A stretch of DNA of 64,000 bases from Symploca sp. SIO3C6 (GTDB lineage: Bacteria; Cyanobacteriota; Cyanobacteriia; Cyanobacteriales; Coleofasciculaceae): the NCBI GenBank assembly GCA_010692425.1, contig JAAHHJ010000016.1, positions 37,853-101,852 of the forward strand, written 5' to 3'. The notes beneath the pieces are model-generated. The model was given only the letters and a program-made list of their open reading frames with translations. It made no database searches and had not been told where the DNA came from. Shown piece by piece: positions 34,089-44,369 of the stretch (position 1 is the stretch's first letter; every line of letters begins with the position of its first letter). The position numbers and the translations under genes are program-made.

Positions 34089-34622
34089 ATGGTGCAAGTT
34101 GAAGTGAACGTGCAGGATGTTTTTTCTACACAATCCCCATTAGCAACTACTGATGCTGAAACTCTTTCCTATACAATTTCACACTCAACTTGGGAAAGCT
34201 GGTTCTGCCAATGGCTAAAAAACATGCACAGGGAGCTTCCTACTGCTGAGGTCTATGAACTCAGTCTTCGCCTCACTGATAATACCGAAATTCAGGCGCT
34301 CAATGCTCAGTACCGTCATCAAAATCAGCCCACAGATGTCTTAGCTTTTGCAGTCCTTGATGAGGTAAATTCCCCCCAACTACCAGCCCAAATTCAATTG
34401 TCTATGCCTTTGTATATTGGTGACATCGTGATCTCAGTAGAGACAGCACATCAGCAAGCCCAACAACAAGGGCATTCCCTAACTATTGAACTGGTATGGT
34501 TAGCAAGCCACGGTTTACTTCATCTCCTAGGCTGGGATCATCAGGATCAAGAAAGTTTGCTCACAATGTTAAATCAGCAGGAAACTTTGCTGGAGATGAT
34601 CGGTCTAAAGTTAAGAAATTAG
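34089..34622 (+). CDS. ybeY: Endoribonuclease YbeY
   Basis: 177 aa. The zinc motif H-G-L-L-H-L-L-G-W-D-H is present near the C-terminus, after the conserved LNAQYRHQNQPTDVLAF. YbeY matures the 3' end of 16S rRNA and takes part in ribosome quality control. GGAGG precedes the ATG. Next to dgkA, as in many cyanobacteria. Confidence 0.95.
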   Translation: MVQVEVNVQDVFSTQSPLATTDAETLSYTISHSTWESWFCQWLKNMHRELPTAEVYELSLRLTDNTEIQALNAQYRHQNQPTDVLAFAVLDEVNSPQLPAQIQLSMPLYIGDIVISVETAHQQAQQQGHSLTIELVWLASHGLLHLLGWDHQDQESLLTMLNQQETLLEMIGLKLRN

Positions 34623-34752
34623 GGTTCTTCGGTATTCTGCTACCGTATATAGCGAGATAGAAGTAAAGAAGTAAAGATCTATATGGAAGCAAAGACTTAT
34701 GGTGTTATACAATACTCACCCTTCCGCCCCCTAGTTGTTTAATTCAGTTTCT

Positions 34753-35226
34753 ATGTCTATACCTCCAGACATTGCAATGCCGACACCGAACCCCCCTGAT
34801 CCAATTATCAAACCCAACCGGAAGTTTGCTTGGCAGGTTGCACCGACTCTGGTGACTAGTTTTAAGTATGCCTGGGCTGGATTTACCTATGCCTTTGTTA
34901 CCCAACGCAACTTCCGTATTCACACTGTAATTGGTCCGATGGCAATTAGTTTAGGCTTATTGTTACATCTAAAAATGGTGGAAGTTGCTGTGATCGCCCT
35001 GACAGCAGGTTTAGTGCTGGCATTGGAGTTGTTAAATACGGCAATTGAGTCAGTAGTTGATTTAACTGTTAAGCAGACTTACCATGAATTTGCAAAAATT
35101 GCCAAAGACTGTGCTGCTGGTGCGGTTCTCGTCTCAGCAATCACTTCTGTGATTGTCGCTGGCTCATTGCTACTGCCACCGCTATTAGCTTTGCTTGGGC
35201 AAGTAATGCAACAGTCAACTTATTGA
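34753..35226 (+). CDS. dgkA: Diacylglycerol kinase (prokaryotic type)
   Basis: 157 aa from ATG at 34753; a TTG at 34735 is a less likely start. After a proline-rich N-terminus the DgkA core has FTYAFVTQRNFRIHTVIG, three membrane helices and the signature ALELLNTAIESVVDL. It phosphorylates diacylglycerol or undecaprenol in the membrane. Follows ybeY. Confidence 0.93.
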   Translation: MSIPPDIAMPTPNPPDPIIKPNRKFAWQVAPTLVTSFKYAWAGFTYAFVTQRNFRIHTVIGPMAISLGLLLHLKMVEVAVIALTAGLVLALELLNTAIESVVDLTVKQTYHEFAKIAKDCAAGAVLVSAITSVIVAGSLLLPPLLALLGQVMQQSTY

Positions 35227-35307
35227 ACAACGCCATCATCAATCAACAATTAGTTATAAATTTAAAAAAAATGCTTTCTGTACCCGGCGTCCTAAGGAGC
35301 ATTAGTC

Positions 35308-35925
35308 TTGATTATTGTTATTGACAATTACGATAGCTTTACCTACAACTTGGTGCAGTACTTGGGAGAGTTGGGTTCTCAATTGCCAGCAGCATCTGAG
35401 ATTCAAGTCTACCGTAATGATAAAATTAGCCTGGAGCAGATTAGCCAGCTTGCGCCATCAGGAGTGGTGATTTCTCCAGGGCCAGGACGTCCTGAAAATG
35501 CTGGAATCTCTGAGTCTGTGATTAGAGAGTTGGGGGCAACTATACCAATTTTAGGGGTTTGCCTTGGTCATCAAAGCCTTGGTCAGGTCTTCGGTGGTCA
35601 AATTGTCTCAGCACCGGAGCTAATGCATGGTAAAACCTCTGAGATTCATCATACAGGCGTTGGCGTCTTCCGGGGATTAGCCAATCCTTTTCTAGCTACT
35701 AGGTATCATAGCTTGGTAATTGATCCTCAAAGCTGTCCAGATGTCCTAGAAATTACGGCTTGGGTTGAGGATGGAACCATTATGGGTGTCAGACACAGGA
35801 ACTATCGACACCTTGAAGGCGTCCAGTTTCATCCAGAAAGCATTTTAACCTCTTGTGGTAAACAGCTATTGCGAAACTTCCTGGAATTACTTCCAGCCTC
35901 AGTTAATGAACCAATCTCAGTTTAA
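35308..35925 (+). CDS. Class I glutamine amidotransferase, anthranilate/aminodeoxychorismate synthase component II
   Basis: 205 aa from TTG at 35308, with AAGGAG at a good distance; no better ATG exists. Catalytic Cys85 in GVCLGHQ, His and Glu in VQFHPESI. It supplies ammonia from glutamine to a TrpE- or PabB-type partner, making anthranilate (tryptophan) or aminodeoxychorismate (folate). No partner gene is adjacent, so trpG versus pabA cannot be decided. Confidence 0.93.
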   Translation: MIIVIDNYDSFTYNLVQYLGELGSQLPAASEIQVYRNDKISLEQISQLAPSGVVISPGPGRPENAGISESVIRELGATIPILGVCLGHQSLGQVFGGQIVSAPELMHGKTSEIHHTGVGVFRGLANPFLATRYHSLVIDPQSCPDVLEITAWVEDGTIMGVRHRNYRHLEGVQFHPESILTSCGKQLLRNFLELLPASVNEPISV

Positions 35926-35952
35926 TCTCAGGGAAAATTAGTTAAATAAAAC

Positions 35953-36744
35953 ATGAAACGGCGACAGTTGATGCGCTATGCAGGTGCAAGTGCACTGGCA
36001 ACCCTAGGAACAGGTTTAACTTCAACACTTAGTTCTTCTCAAGCTCAAGCCCCCAGTGGTTCTCTTTCAGTGCAATGGCTAGGGCACACCTGCTTTTTAT
36101 TCACCGGCAGTGGCATGCGAGTTTTGGTTAATCCATTTCAGACACTAGGTTGTACAGCTGGTTATCGTCCACCGCAAGTGAATGCAGATTTAGTACTCAT
36201 TAGTAGCCAATTATTGGATGAAGGGGCAGTGGGAGAACTACCAGGCGATCCCCAGATCCTCTACGAATCTGGTGCTTATGAAGTGAATGGCTTAAAAATA
36301 CAAGGTATCGGCATCGATCATGATCGTGTTGGCGGCAAGCGATTCGGCACCAATGTAACTTGGCAGTGGACTCAAGGAGGCATCAAGGTACTGCATTTGG
36401 GAGGAGCAGCAGCACCGATTGGAATTGAGCAGAAAATCTTGATGGGGTCTCCAGATGTGCTGTTGGTACCTGTAGGAGGAGGACCAAAAGTTTATAATCC
36501 CCAAGAAGCCAAGCAAGCAATCAAAGCTCTTAATGCCAAAATGGTAATTCCTACTCATTTCTTGACACAGGCAGCTGATCAAGAAACCTGCCAGGGAGAG
36601 TATTCTATTTTGCCAGTAGATAATTTCTTAAGCTTGATGGAAGGAGTGCCTATAAGTCGCGTCAATAGCGATCGAATAACTGTTAAATCTACAGATCTAC
36701 CCCAAAATGGCTCAGTAATTAAAGTTATGAGTTACCGATTCTAG
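35953..36744 (+). CDS. Metallo-beta-lactamase-fold hydrolase, Tat-type signal
   Basis: 263 aa. The N-terminus MKRRQLMRYAG plus a hydrophobic stretch and SQAQA suggests a Tat or Sec signal. The fold resembles UlaG-like MBL proteins (LSVQWLGHTCFLF, LVNPF, IDHDRVGG, VLHLGGAA, VIPTHFL), but the canonical HxHxDH is weak, so metal binding is uncertain. Starts 27 bp after the glutaminase gene. Confidence 0.82.
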   Translation: MKRRQLMRYAGASALATLGTGLTSTLSSSQAQAPSGSLSVQWLGHTCFLFTGSGMRVLVNPFQTLGCTAGYRPPQVNADLVLISSQLLDEGAVGELPGDPQILYESGAYEVNGLKIQGIGIDHDRVGGKRFGTNVTWQWTQGGIKVLHLGGAAAPIGIEQKILMGSPDVLLVPVGGGPKVYNPQEAKQAIKALNAKMVIPTHFLTQAADQETCQGEYSILPVDNFLSLMEGVPISRVNSDRITVKSTDLPQNGSVIKVMSYRF

Positions 36745-36876
36745 GCAAAAATTGCTGATAGTGTATTGTTCCTAGTTTATTGTTAATTGAGGTAAAAGAG
36801 GAATCATAATTCAACCCAGACATCATCGACAACTGTATAGTTATTGTTGAAGATGTCTAATAGTCAACCATAAACC

Positions 36877-38346
36877 ATGAAACTGCCCTTCTGGACTGGT
36901 GGCTTGGTAACAGCAACTATTGCTGTCTTAATTGAATCTCTACACCAGTCTGGGGTTGTTGTGCCAACTCCATTTTTATTGCTCAACGTAGCTGTAGTAA
37001 TGAGTGCCAGCATCGGTGGGCTAAAGGCAGGGATGGTTAGCGCTACTGTATGGGTGATATACATTATCTATGCTGTTTTGGTTCCTTTTAGTCCGCTGAC
37101 GTTAACGAGGGGAGTCCTACAGGTTAGTTTCAGCATTCTCATTGTTTTTTTGCCAGCTTTGCATTTAGGCTGGACGAAAGATCGAAGTGCTAGCCTGACA
37201 AAAGTTGTGCAGCAAACCCGCCAAAAGTTAGAAAAGCGGGTTTCAGAACGTACAGCCGAGCTTTTAACCATCAACGCACAGCTTAAAGAGGAAATTAATG
37301 ATCGTATCCGTGTACAAGAGGCACTACAGGAAAATGAAAAGGCATTGCAGTTGAGTCAACAGCGACTAGAAAGTATTTTAAGTTACCTCGAAGATGTAGT
37401 TTGGTCATTTTCTCCCCAAACTAATAAGCTACTTTACCTTAATTCTGCTGTTGAGAAAGTCTATGGTCGCCAGATACATGAATTTTTAAATAATTTTAAC
37501 CTTTGGCAAGAGGTAATTCACCCAGAAGACCAGCAAAGAGTCGAGCAGGCTAACCTCTCCCTGTCAAAAATTGGTAGTCAAGACTTAGAATATAGAATTT
37601 TGCGACCCAATGGTGAGGTCCGTTGGCTTAGAGAACGCACTAAACTAATTTTCGATACTCAAGGTAATCCCATCCGTAGAGATAGCCTCGCTAATGATAT
37701 TACCGAACACAAACAGGCAGAAGCAGCAAAAATAGAAGCCCAAAAAAAAGAAATTCTCCTCAAAGAGATCCACCATCGGGTCAAAAACAATTTGCAGATA
37801 GTTTCGGGACTACTTTACCTTCAATCCCGCTACGTCGAAGATCAAGCAACTTTGCAAGTTTTGCAAGAGAGCCGAGAACGTGTTCAAACTATGGCTCTGA
37901 TTCATGAAAAACTCTACAGGTCTAAAAATATTGACAGCGTTGATTTGAGAGATTACATAGGTTCTTTAACCCAGAGCTTATTTGAATCCTATGCTGTCAA
38001 GGCTGAAGCAATTTCTCTAGTAATTAACATCGAACCCATTTTTCTAGAAATCGACATGGCTATTCCCTGTGGCTTAATTATTAATGAGTTAGTCTCTAAT
38101 GCTCTGAAACATGCTTTTCCAGAAAAACAGACTGGTGAAGTTGCCGTTGAATTCCATAAAACTGAAAATAATCTGTTTGAATTGGTTGTCCGCGACAGTG
38201 GTATCGGTATAGCAGAAGATATTGATTTCCAAACCCAAAAGAGTCTGGGAATGCGCTTAGTTCGTTCCCTAGCGACCAGACAGCTTAAAGGTAATGTAGA
38301 GTTAGATACAAGTATTGGTACTAGCTTTAAAATTAGTTTTAGATAG
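36877..38346 (+). CDS. Sensor histidine kinase (membrane, PAS, HisKA_2)
   Basis: 489 aa. Three to four N-terminal membrane helices (about 5-100), a coiled-coil, a PAS/PAC domain (about 155-280), then a HisKA_2-type dimerisation domain with EIHHRVKNNLQIVSGLL (phospho-accepting His) and an HATPase with NELVSNALKHAF and DSGIGI. It probably passes phosphate to the adjacent response regulator 43 bp downstream. Confidence 0.92.
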   Translation: MKLPFWTGGLVTATIAVLIESLHQSGVVVPTPFLLLNVAVVMSASIGGLKAGMVSATVWVIYIIYAVLVPFSPLTLTRGVLQVSFSILIVFLPALHLGWTKDRSASLTKVVQQTRQKLEKRVSERTAELLTINAQLKEEINDRIRVQEALQENEKALQLSQQRLESILSYLEDVVWSFSPQTNKLLYLNSAVEKVYGRQIHEFLNNFNLWQEVIHPEDQQRVEQANLSLSKIGSQDLEYRILRPNGEVRWLRERTKLIFDTQGNPIRRDSLANDITEHKQAEAAKIEAQKKEILLKEIHHRVKNNLQIVSGLLYLQSRYVEDQATLQVLQESRERVQTMALIHEKLYRSKNIDSVDLRDYIGSLTQSLFESYAVKAEAISLVINIEPIFLEIDMAIPCGLIINELVSNALKHAFPEKQTGEVAVEFHKTENNLFELVVRDSGIGIAEDIDFQTQKSLGMRLVRSLATRQLKGNVELDTSIGTSFKISFR

Positions 38347-38389
38347 ATAGAGGGACAAGGGTGGATTTTTGACCGATCGAGGGCAAAAA

Positions 38390-39925
38390 ATGTCAGCAGC
38401 TAAGGTTTTGGTAGTTGAGGATGAAGCGATTACAGCTGAAGTGATCGCTGAACAGCTTGATGAGCTAGGCTATATTGTAACTGAAATCGTCAGTTCTGGG
38501 ACAGAGGCGATCGCCAGCGCCCTCCGGAATCCTCCTAATCTAGTTTTGATGGACATTCGCTTGCAAGCAGGAGATATAGATGGAATTACTGCTGCTAGTC
38601 GTATCCGGGAAAAATTAAAATTACCAGTAGTTTACCTAAGTGCTTACTCTGATGATGCCACCTTAGAGCGAGCTAAGTTAACAGAACCTTTTGGATATAT
38701 CCTCAAACCATTTAAAGAAGGAGATTTGCGGGTTACTATTGAAACTGCTCTCCATAAACACCGACGTGAAAGCCAGTTAGTTGAACAGAAACAACTATTA
38801 GAAACGATCCTACATTCAGCTGCGGATGCTGTTGTCGCTACAGACCAAACTGGAGCGATAAAATACATGAATCCAGCTGCTGAAAAACTCACTGGCTGGT
38901 CTTTTTCAGAAGCTCATGACCAAAGTATTGTCGAAGTAGTTAAATTCGTCAATGAAATTACCGGAGAATTTACAGATAACCCAGCAATGCGGGTACTTCA
39001 AGAAGGGAGAGTACTTTATCTTGATCAACACATGGCTTTGGTTGCCCGAGATACCACTCACAGCCATGTGACAGACAGCGCCTCACCTATGACCAAGGAT
39101 ACAGGCGAAATTAATGGTGTGGTTGTGATCCTTGCCGATCTTAGTCAACGTCAACAGATGCAGTTTTCAGAGAAAGAAATCTTTGAGACTCAACAACTTC
39201 CAGAGGAAAAAAGCAACACTCTGGCAACTCAACAAGAACTCAATGTTCTCAAATCCCAACTGCTAAGCATTATTGCCCATGAATATCGTACTCCCCTAGC
39301 AGTAATCCAGGGTTCTTCTGAGATACTGCGATACTATAGTAAAAATTTATCTCCAGAGACAGCAGAATCTTACTTTGAAAGGATTCAATTGTCAGTAGAG
39401 CGGATGAACCAGCTGATCAGTGACTTCCTAGCTTTCAATCAAGCTGAAGCTGGTGAACTTCCATTTGAACCCTCACTTTTCAATGTAACAGCCTTGTGCC
39501 GTGATTTAGTAGAAGAACAGCGATTACTTCTCGGTAGTGATTACAAACTCAATTTTGAATATCAGAGCCATAGCATGGTTGCTAACTTAGATGAACAACT
39601 GTTACACATGATTGTGAGTAATCTCTTAACTAATGCGATTAAGTATTCTCCCTGTGGTGGCAACATCTTGCTATCTCTCTGGTGTGAGCCAGAGCAAATC
39701 TATTTGCAGGTACAAGACCGAGGAATTGGCATTCCGCCAGCAGAACAGCACAAACTATTTTCTGCTTTTTTCCGCGCTAGTAATGTCGGCTCGATCTGTG
39801 GTACAGGTTTAGGACTGAGTATTGTCAAAAAATGTGTAGACTTGCATCGCGGTCAGATTTCCTTTACCAGTGAAGTGGGAGTTGGCACGACATTTACTGT
39901 CACTTTGCCATTTAATACAAATTAA
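38390..39925 (+). CDS. Receiver-PAS-histidine kinase hybrid
   Basis: 511 aa from ATG at 38390 (GAGGG upstream); an upstream TTG at 38369 is less likely. Receiver domain with phospho-acceptor Asp55 (LVLMDIRL), then a PAS domain (about 115-240), a HisKA domain with IIAHEYRTPLAVIQG and an HATPase with NLLTNAIKYSP and DRGIGI. The N-terminal receiver plus kinase layout suggests a phosphorelay with the upstream membrane kinase. No output DNA-binding domain. Confidence 0.92.
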   Translation: MSAAKVLVVEDEAITAEVIAEQLDELGYIVTEIVSSGTEAIASALRNPPNLVLMDIRLQAGDIDGITAASRIREKLKLPVVYLSAYSDDATLERAKLTEPFGYILKPFKEGDLRVTIETALHKHRRESQLVEQKQLLETILHSAADAVVATDQTGAIKYMNPAAEKLTGWSFSEAHDQSIVEVVKFVNEITGEFTDNPAMRVLQEGRVLYLDQHMALVARDTTHSHVTDSASPMTKDTGEINGVVVILADLSQRQQMQFSEKEIFETQQLPEEKSNTLATQQELNVLKSQLLSIIAHEYRTPLAVIQGSSEILRYYSKNLSPETAESYFERIQLSVERMNQLISDFLAFNQAEAGELPFEPSLFNVTALCRDLVEEQRLLLGSDYKLNFEYQSHSMVANLDEQLLHMIVSNLLTNAIKYSPCGGNILLSLWCEPEQIYLQVQDRGIGIPPAEQHKLFSAFFRASNVGSICGTGLGLSIVKKCVDLHRGQISFTSEVGVGTTFTVTLPFNTN

Positions 39926-39938
39926 AGACTAACAACAG

Positions 39939-41252
39939 ATGATTTTGCAAACAGAGTACTACCAGCGTCGCAAACAATTGATGGCAAAAATTGGTAATGG
40001 TACGGCGATATTTCGTAGCGCCCCCATTGCCGTAATGCACAATGATGTTGAGTACGCCTTCCGTCAAGACAGTGACTTTTTTTATCTAACTGGTTTTAAT
40101 GAACCGGAAGCAGTGGCAGTGCTAGCACCCCATCACCAAGAACACCGATTTGTGCTTTTTGTGCAACCCAAAGAACTAGAAAAAGAAATTTGGGGGGGCT
40201 ATCGCACTGGTGTGGAAGCTGCTAAGGAGAAATTTGGCGCAGATGAGGTTTATTCCATTGCTCAATTAGAGGAAAAGTTATTTCAGTATCTAGAAAAGGC
40301 AGACCGAATTTATTACCATTTGGGAAGGGATGAAACTTTTAATAATTTTATTCTCAGGTACTGGCAGCGATTGATGGCTGGTTACCAGAAGCGCGGCACT
40401 GGTCCGATGGCAATTGAATCGACTAGTCCAATTGTGCATGGGATGCGCCAAACTAAGAGCGCAGCCGAGTTAGAAATCATGCGCCAAGCAGTTGCTATTT
40501 CTGTAGAAGCCCACAATCACGCTCGGGAATTTGCACAGCCAGGACACTATGAGTATGAAGTGCAGGCAGAATTAGAACATATCTTTCGGCGGCAAGGGGC
40601 AATTGGACCAGCCTACCCCTCAATTGTGGCTTCTGGTGCCAATAGCTGCGTACTGCACTACATTGAAAATAATCGGCAAATTCAGGAAAATGAGTTACTG
40701 CTGATTGATGCTGGTTGTTCCTATCAGTACTACAATGCTGATATTACTCGAACTTTCCCCATCAGCTCCAAATTTACCCCAGAGCAAAAGATACTTTATG
40801 AGATTGTCTTAAACGCGCAGTTGGAAGCGATCGCCCAAGTCAAACCAGGTAATCCTTATAATCAATTTCATGATACCGCTGTGCGCGTACTTGTAGAAGG
40901 ATTGATCGATTTAGGACTTCTGGCTGGTGAGGTCTGTGAAATTATCAAAGAGGAAAAATATAAACCCTTTTATATGCATCGTACTGGTCACTGGCTGGGG
41001 TTAGATGTCCATGACTGCGGAGCATACAAACATGGTGATTCCTGGCAGAATTTGCAGCCTGGTCATATAGTCACTGTCGAACCAGGAATTTATATTAATC
41101 CTGAGATTCAACCATTTGAAGGTCAGCCAGAGATTGATAAGCGCTGGCGCGGCATTGGTATTCGGATTGAAGATGATATTTTGGTCACTGCTGAAGGGAA
41201 CGAGGTACTTACAGCAGGAGTTCCTAAATCCATAGAGGATATAGAACTATAA
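39939..41252 (+). CDS. pepP: Xaa-Pro aminopeptidase (aminopeptidase P)
   Basis: 437 aa metallopeptidase removing N-terminal residues before proline. Metal ligands: Asp in LLIDAGCSYQYYNADITRTFP (two Asp), His in HRTGHWLGLDVHD, Glu in VEPGIY and in RIEDD. N-terminal creatinase-like domain present. Length typical. Starts 13 bp after the hybrid kinase gene. A hairpin terminator follows. Confidence 0.95.
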   Translation: MILQTEYYQRRKQLMAKIGNGTAIFRSAPIAVMHNDVEYAFRQDSDFFYLTGFNEPEAVAVLAPHHQEHRFVLFVQPKELEKEIWGGYRTGVEAAKEKFGADEVYSIAQLEEKLFQYLEKADRIYYHLGRDETFNNFILRYWQRLMAGYQKRGTGPMAIESTSPIVHGMRQTKSAAELEIMRQAVAISVEAHNHAREFAQPGHYEYEVQAELEHIFRRQGAIGPAYPSIVASGANSCVLHYIENNRQIQENELLLIDAGCSYQYYNADITRTFPISSKFTPEQKILYEIVLNAQLEAIAQVKPGNPYNQFHDTAVRVLVEGLIDLGLLAGEVCEIIKEEKYKPFYMHRTGHWLGLDVHDCGAYKHGDSWQNLQPGHIVTVEPGIYINPEIQPFEGQPEIDKRWRGIGIRIEDDILVTAEGNEVLTAGVPKSIEDIEL

Positions 41253-41257
41253 CACCT

Positions 41258-41284
41258 GCCATGCCTAAAAAGACATGGCTTCTT
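41258..41284 (+). terminator. Weak rho-independent terminator after pepP
   Basis: GCCATG and CATGGC stem followed by TTCTTAATT. Confidence 0.5.
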
Positions 41285-41297
41285 AATTAGAACAATA

Positions 41298-41348
41298 CAA
41301 GTAATAAGTAACAAGTATGATTTTAAAAAACTTATTACTTATTACTTT
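41298..41348. repeat. TAATAAG / TTATTAC arrays
   Basis: Short inverted arrays of the TTATTAC class between pepP and rsgA, adjacent to the rsgA stop codon. Confidence 0.8.
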
Positions 41349-42811
41349 CAATTTAAAAGTACATCGCTATCGCGATAAAATTCCTCAAGCGCTTGTTGCT
41401 GAGTACGACGGGAAGGACGCCGATACTTTTTATTTTCTAGCTTTGGTTCGTACTTGTGCTGACCAGAAGCTTTGATTTTTAACTTCAAATTTGACTCAGT
41501 GTCTCTCTGATTTTTAAGAGCTTCCTGCCGTGCTATCACTTCCTCCAAAAACTGCAAGTAATGATCATAGCGCTCCCAGTCTCCTCTAACCACACAGTTT
41601 GGTTCATCGCGGTGCAGACAGTTGCTGAATTGACAACTTCCTTGGGCTAAGCGCTGCCGTGCTTCTGGAAAGTAAAGTGCTAAATCCCCTGGTTCAATAT
41701 TAAGTTCTGGTTGATTAAAGCCAGGAGTATCTGCTAATAAGCCGCCTCTAGGTAATTCAAACAGTTCCACATGTCTTGTTGTATGGCGTCCTCTTCCCAG
41801 TTTGCCAGTAACTTCTCCCACTCGCAGGTTAGCCCCAGGAAGTAGCTTATTAATTAGCGTCGATTTACCCACACCAGACAAACCAGCCAGAATAGTAATT
41901 TTCTGGTTAAGAACTTTTTCGAGTTCATCCAAACCGATACCAGTGTAGAGACTGATAAATATGGATTGGTAGCCCCATTGTGCTAAACGTTGCTGCCAAT
42001 GATGCAATTGCTCCTCCAGCACCAAATCGCATTTATTTAAGCACAAGCAGACGCCGAGATTAGTCGATTCCCCCTTAACCAAAAACCGACTAAGTTGGTA
42101 AGCATCCAGAGTTGGCTCTTCTAGAGCAAACAAGAGGAGTATTTGCTCAGCATTGGCAACTGGCGGACGATCTAAGTGTGTTTGGCGGGGTAAAACTCTA
42201 GAAATTGCGCCTCGTTCACCTACTTGATCGGTAACTTCAACCACTACATGATCACCCACCATTACCTGCTGACCAATTTTTTTGAGTCGGGAGCGGCGGG
42301 TACACAGGAGAGTTGAAGCCTTTAAATTGCAATTTTGCGATTGTGTATCTTGATTGAAGTTAGTGTGAAATGTACTCCCAAGGCTAATTATTGGATGTTG
42401 GGTGTTTTCCTCAGTTAGCATTCGCCCCGAGGAAAGTGTTAGCGCCCCAGTAGACGGGCAAAACTCCATAGGAGAAAGACTAAAGCTCTTGGGCATACTC
42501 CTAAGGGGACTTTGAATAGTACTTATTCTGACCCCATCTTGGATGTACTCCTTAGAAGATTTAGGAGGGTACTGCCAAGGATAGAGCAAGGGTTCGCAAC
42601 AAGTAGAGAAAGATTTCCCAAAGGGAAAAGCAGAGTTGCTGAATCCGGAGGAGCTTTCTGGGGATGGAAGTTGAAGTTTAGGGACTTGGCTTAAACCTTC
42701 AGGCTTCAATTTGTCGAAGTGTAACTCTGGTTCTAATCTAACTTTGTAGAAGTTAGCCTGCATCGCCAGCACTGTACCCAGTAGCGGCGCGGATGATTTT
42801 GAAGATTCCAT
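41348..42811 (-). CDS. rsgA: Ribosome small-subunit-dependent GTPase A, with a large OB-fold insertion
   Basis: 487 aa from ATG at 42811, which starts one base after the stop of the upstream tusA-like gene; typical RsgA is near 350 aa. The circularly permuted GTPase is complete: G4 NKCDLV, G1 GLSGVGKSTLI, G3 DTPGF; the zinc motif is CQFSNCLHRDEPNC. The extra length is about 138 residues between FYKVRLE and LLCTRRSRLKK, inside the N-terminal OB-fold (plus-strand about 42314-42730). The insertion is Ser/Pro-rich, in frame, and has no recognisable domain. RsgA helps 30S subunit maturation; the insertion would lie at its rRNA-binding end. Confidence 0.93.
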   Translation of the reverse strand: MESSKSSAPLLGTVLAMQANFYKVRLEPELHFDKLKPEGLSQVPKLQLPSPESSSGFSNSAFPFGKSFSTCCEPLLYPWQYPPKSSKEYIQDGVRISTIQSPLRSMPKSFSLSPMEFCPSTGALTLSSGRMLTEENTQHPIISLGSTFHTNFNQDTQSQNCNLKASTLLCTRRSRLKKIGQQVMVGDHVVVEVTDQVGERGAISRVLPRQTHLDRPPVANAEQILLLFALEEPTLDAYQLSRFLVKGESTNLGVCLCLNKCDLVLEEQLHHWQQRLAQWGYQSIFISLYTGIGLDELEKVLNQKITILAGLSGVGKSTLINKLLPGANLRVGEVTGKLGRGRHTTRHVELFELPRGGLLADTPGFNQPELNIEPGDLALYFPEARQRLAQGSCQFSNCLHRDEPNCVVRGDWERYDHYLQFLEEVIARQEALKNQRDTESNLKLKIKASGQHKYEPKLENKKYRRPSRRTQQQALEEFYRDSDVLLN

Positions 42812-42812
42812 C

Positions 42813-43088
42813 CTAGGCTTGATCCCCTTGATTTGGACGCCGCACTTGTAGAGCAAAGTAGTCTTGACGGTTTTCCAGAGCCTCAATCTGATAGCCCTCG
42901 ATCACTAAACTATCTGGTACTTGCTCAATTGGTTCTCCAGGATCGAGCCAAACTTCTAGTAAGGCTCCAGGATTCATTTGCTCTAGACGCAGTTTGGTGC
43001 GCACAAAGTTAATTGGGCAAGGAGTCCCACGCAAGTCTAGTTGGGCATCAGGCTTTTGGTTGAGCGCCGCTGTAGTGGGGTTACTCAT
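42813..43088 (-). CDS. TusA-family sulfurtransferase
   Basis: 91 aa. The TusA signature is [14 protein letters not shown] with the reactive Cys. TusA-type proteins carry persulfide sulfur for tRNA thiolation or other sulfur trafficking. It overlaps dnaJ by four bases and abuts rsgA, so the three are translationally coupled. Confidence 0.92.
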   Translation of the reverse strand: MSNPTTAALNQKPDAQLDLRGTPCPINFVRTKLRLEQMNPGALLEVWLDPGEPIEQVPDSLVIEGYQIEALENRQDYFALQVRRPNQGDQA

Positions 43089-44206
43089 CCGCGAAACAGA
43101 CCTCCTAAGAATCCCTCTAAACCGCCTTTACCTGTGCGGTCTCCTTTAATTTTAGCTAGCTTCTCTAGCAATTCCCTTTCCTCAGGAGTAATGCGGTTGG
43201 GGATGTCAATCAAAACGGTAATTAGGTGTTCCCCTCGGCTGACTGGATTTCCTAATTTTGGCACACCGTGGTTTTCCAGTGTTAACACGGTATTGGGCTG
43301 TGTTCCTGGAGGAATTGTTAACTCCACTGGTCCATCTACCGTTTCTACTTCCAAGCGGCACCCCAAAATTGCTTGTAAGTAGCTAATAGTAATCTCAGAG
43401 AGGATATTAATCCCATCCCGTTCAAAATTTTCGTCTTCTTCAACAAATAAATAGACGTATAGGTCTCCAGGAGAACCGCTACGCACTCCGGCGTCTCCCT
43501 CCTTAGAAACACGCAGACGGGTACCATTATCTACCCCTGCCGGAATAGTAATTTTGAGTTTTTTTGTTTCCTGCTTACGACCCGCACCCCCACAACTGTC
43601 ACACTTTTCTTCGATGATTTGTCCTTCACCGTTACAACTGGGGCAGACTGAAACCTGGGTGAAACTGCCAAAGGGGGTGCGGGTAGCGCGGCGCACTTGT
43701 CCAGTGCCATTACAAGTTGGACAGGTGCGTGGTCTTGTTCCCGGCTTGGCACCTGTGCCGTCACAAACTTGACAGGTTTCTAAGTGAGGGATCCGAATTT
43801 CTTTTTCACCACCAAAAACGGCTTCTCTAAAGTCCAGCTTCAAGTCTAGCCGCAGGTCATCTCCCCGAACTGGACCACCGCGTCGGCGACCTGTTTGCTG
43901 ACCCACTCCACCAAAGCCACTGAAGAAGCTTTCAAAAATATCGGCAAAACCCATGTCACCGAAATCTGGGTAGCCTGCTCCCGCTCCTGAGGCTACGCCA
44001 GCTTCTCCAAAGCGGTCATATCTAGCCCTGGTTTCTGGTTCTGAAAGAATTTCGTAAGCTCGATTAATTTCCTTAAAGCGTTCTTCCGCACCTGATTCTT
44101 TATTGACATCCGGATGATACTTCCGGGCAAGGCGACGGAAAGCCTGCTTAATTTCGTCTTTGTCGGCGTCGCGGGAAACACCAAGAATTTCATAATAGTC
44201 AGCCAT
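43085..44206 (-). CDS. dnaJ: Molecular chaperone DnaJ (type I)
   Basis: 373 aa. J domain with YHPDVN (HPD loop), G/F-rich region, four zinc CxxCxGxG repeats ([32 protein letters not shown]), C-terminal substrate-binding domain. Stimulates the DnaK ATPase. Follows dnaK in the grpE-dnaK-dnaJ order. Confidence 0.98.
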   Translation of the reverse strand: MADYYEILGVSRDADKDEIKQAFRRLARKYHPDVNKESGAEERFKEINRAYEILSEPETRARYDRFGEAGVASGAGAGYPDFGDMGFADIFESFFSGFGGVGQQTGRRRGGPVRGDDLRLDLKLDFREAVFGGEKEIRIPHLETCQVCDGTGAKPGTRPRTCPTCNGTGQVRRATRTPFGSFTQVSVCPSCNGEGQIIEEKCDSCGGAGRKQETKKLKITIPAGVDNGTRLRVSKEGDAGVRSGSPGDLYVYLFVEEDENFERDGINILSEITISYLQAILGCRLEVETVDGPVELTIPPGTQPNTVLTLENHGVPKLGNPVSRGEHLITVLIDIPNRITPEERELLEKLAKIKGDRTGKGGLEGFLGGLFRG

Positions 44207-44369
44207 AGGGGCGCCGATCTTAATGTGATCACTTAGTAGGGGTAGCTTTAGTTTGACTCAGGTGATTTAACTTCAGCAACTGATGTTGCTTTTCAGAGAT
44301 CACTAGCCTATCTATAATATGTCTATCAAAAAAGAACTGCTGATCGCTACCTGCTTTTGGAGGTTAGCT

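Noticed and set aside
42314-42730. Intein in RsgA
   Set aside because: The insertion lacks the Cys/Ser start, HxN end and block motifs of inteins and is too short for a splicing domain with these features.
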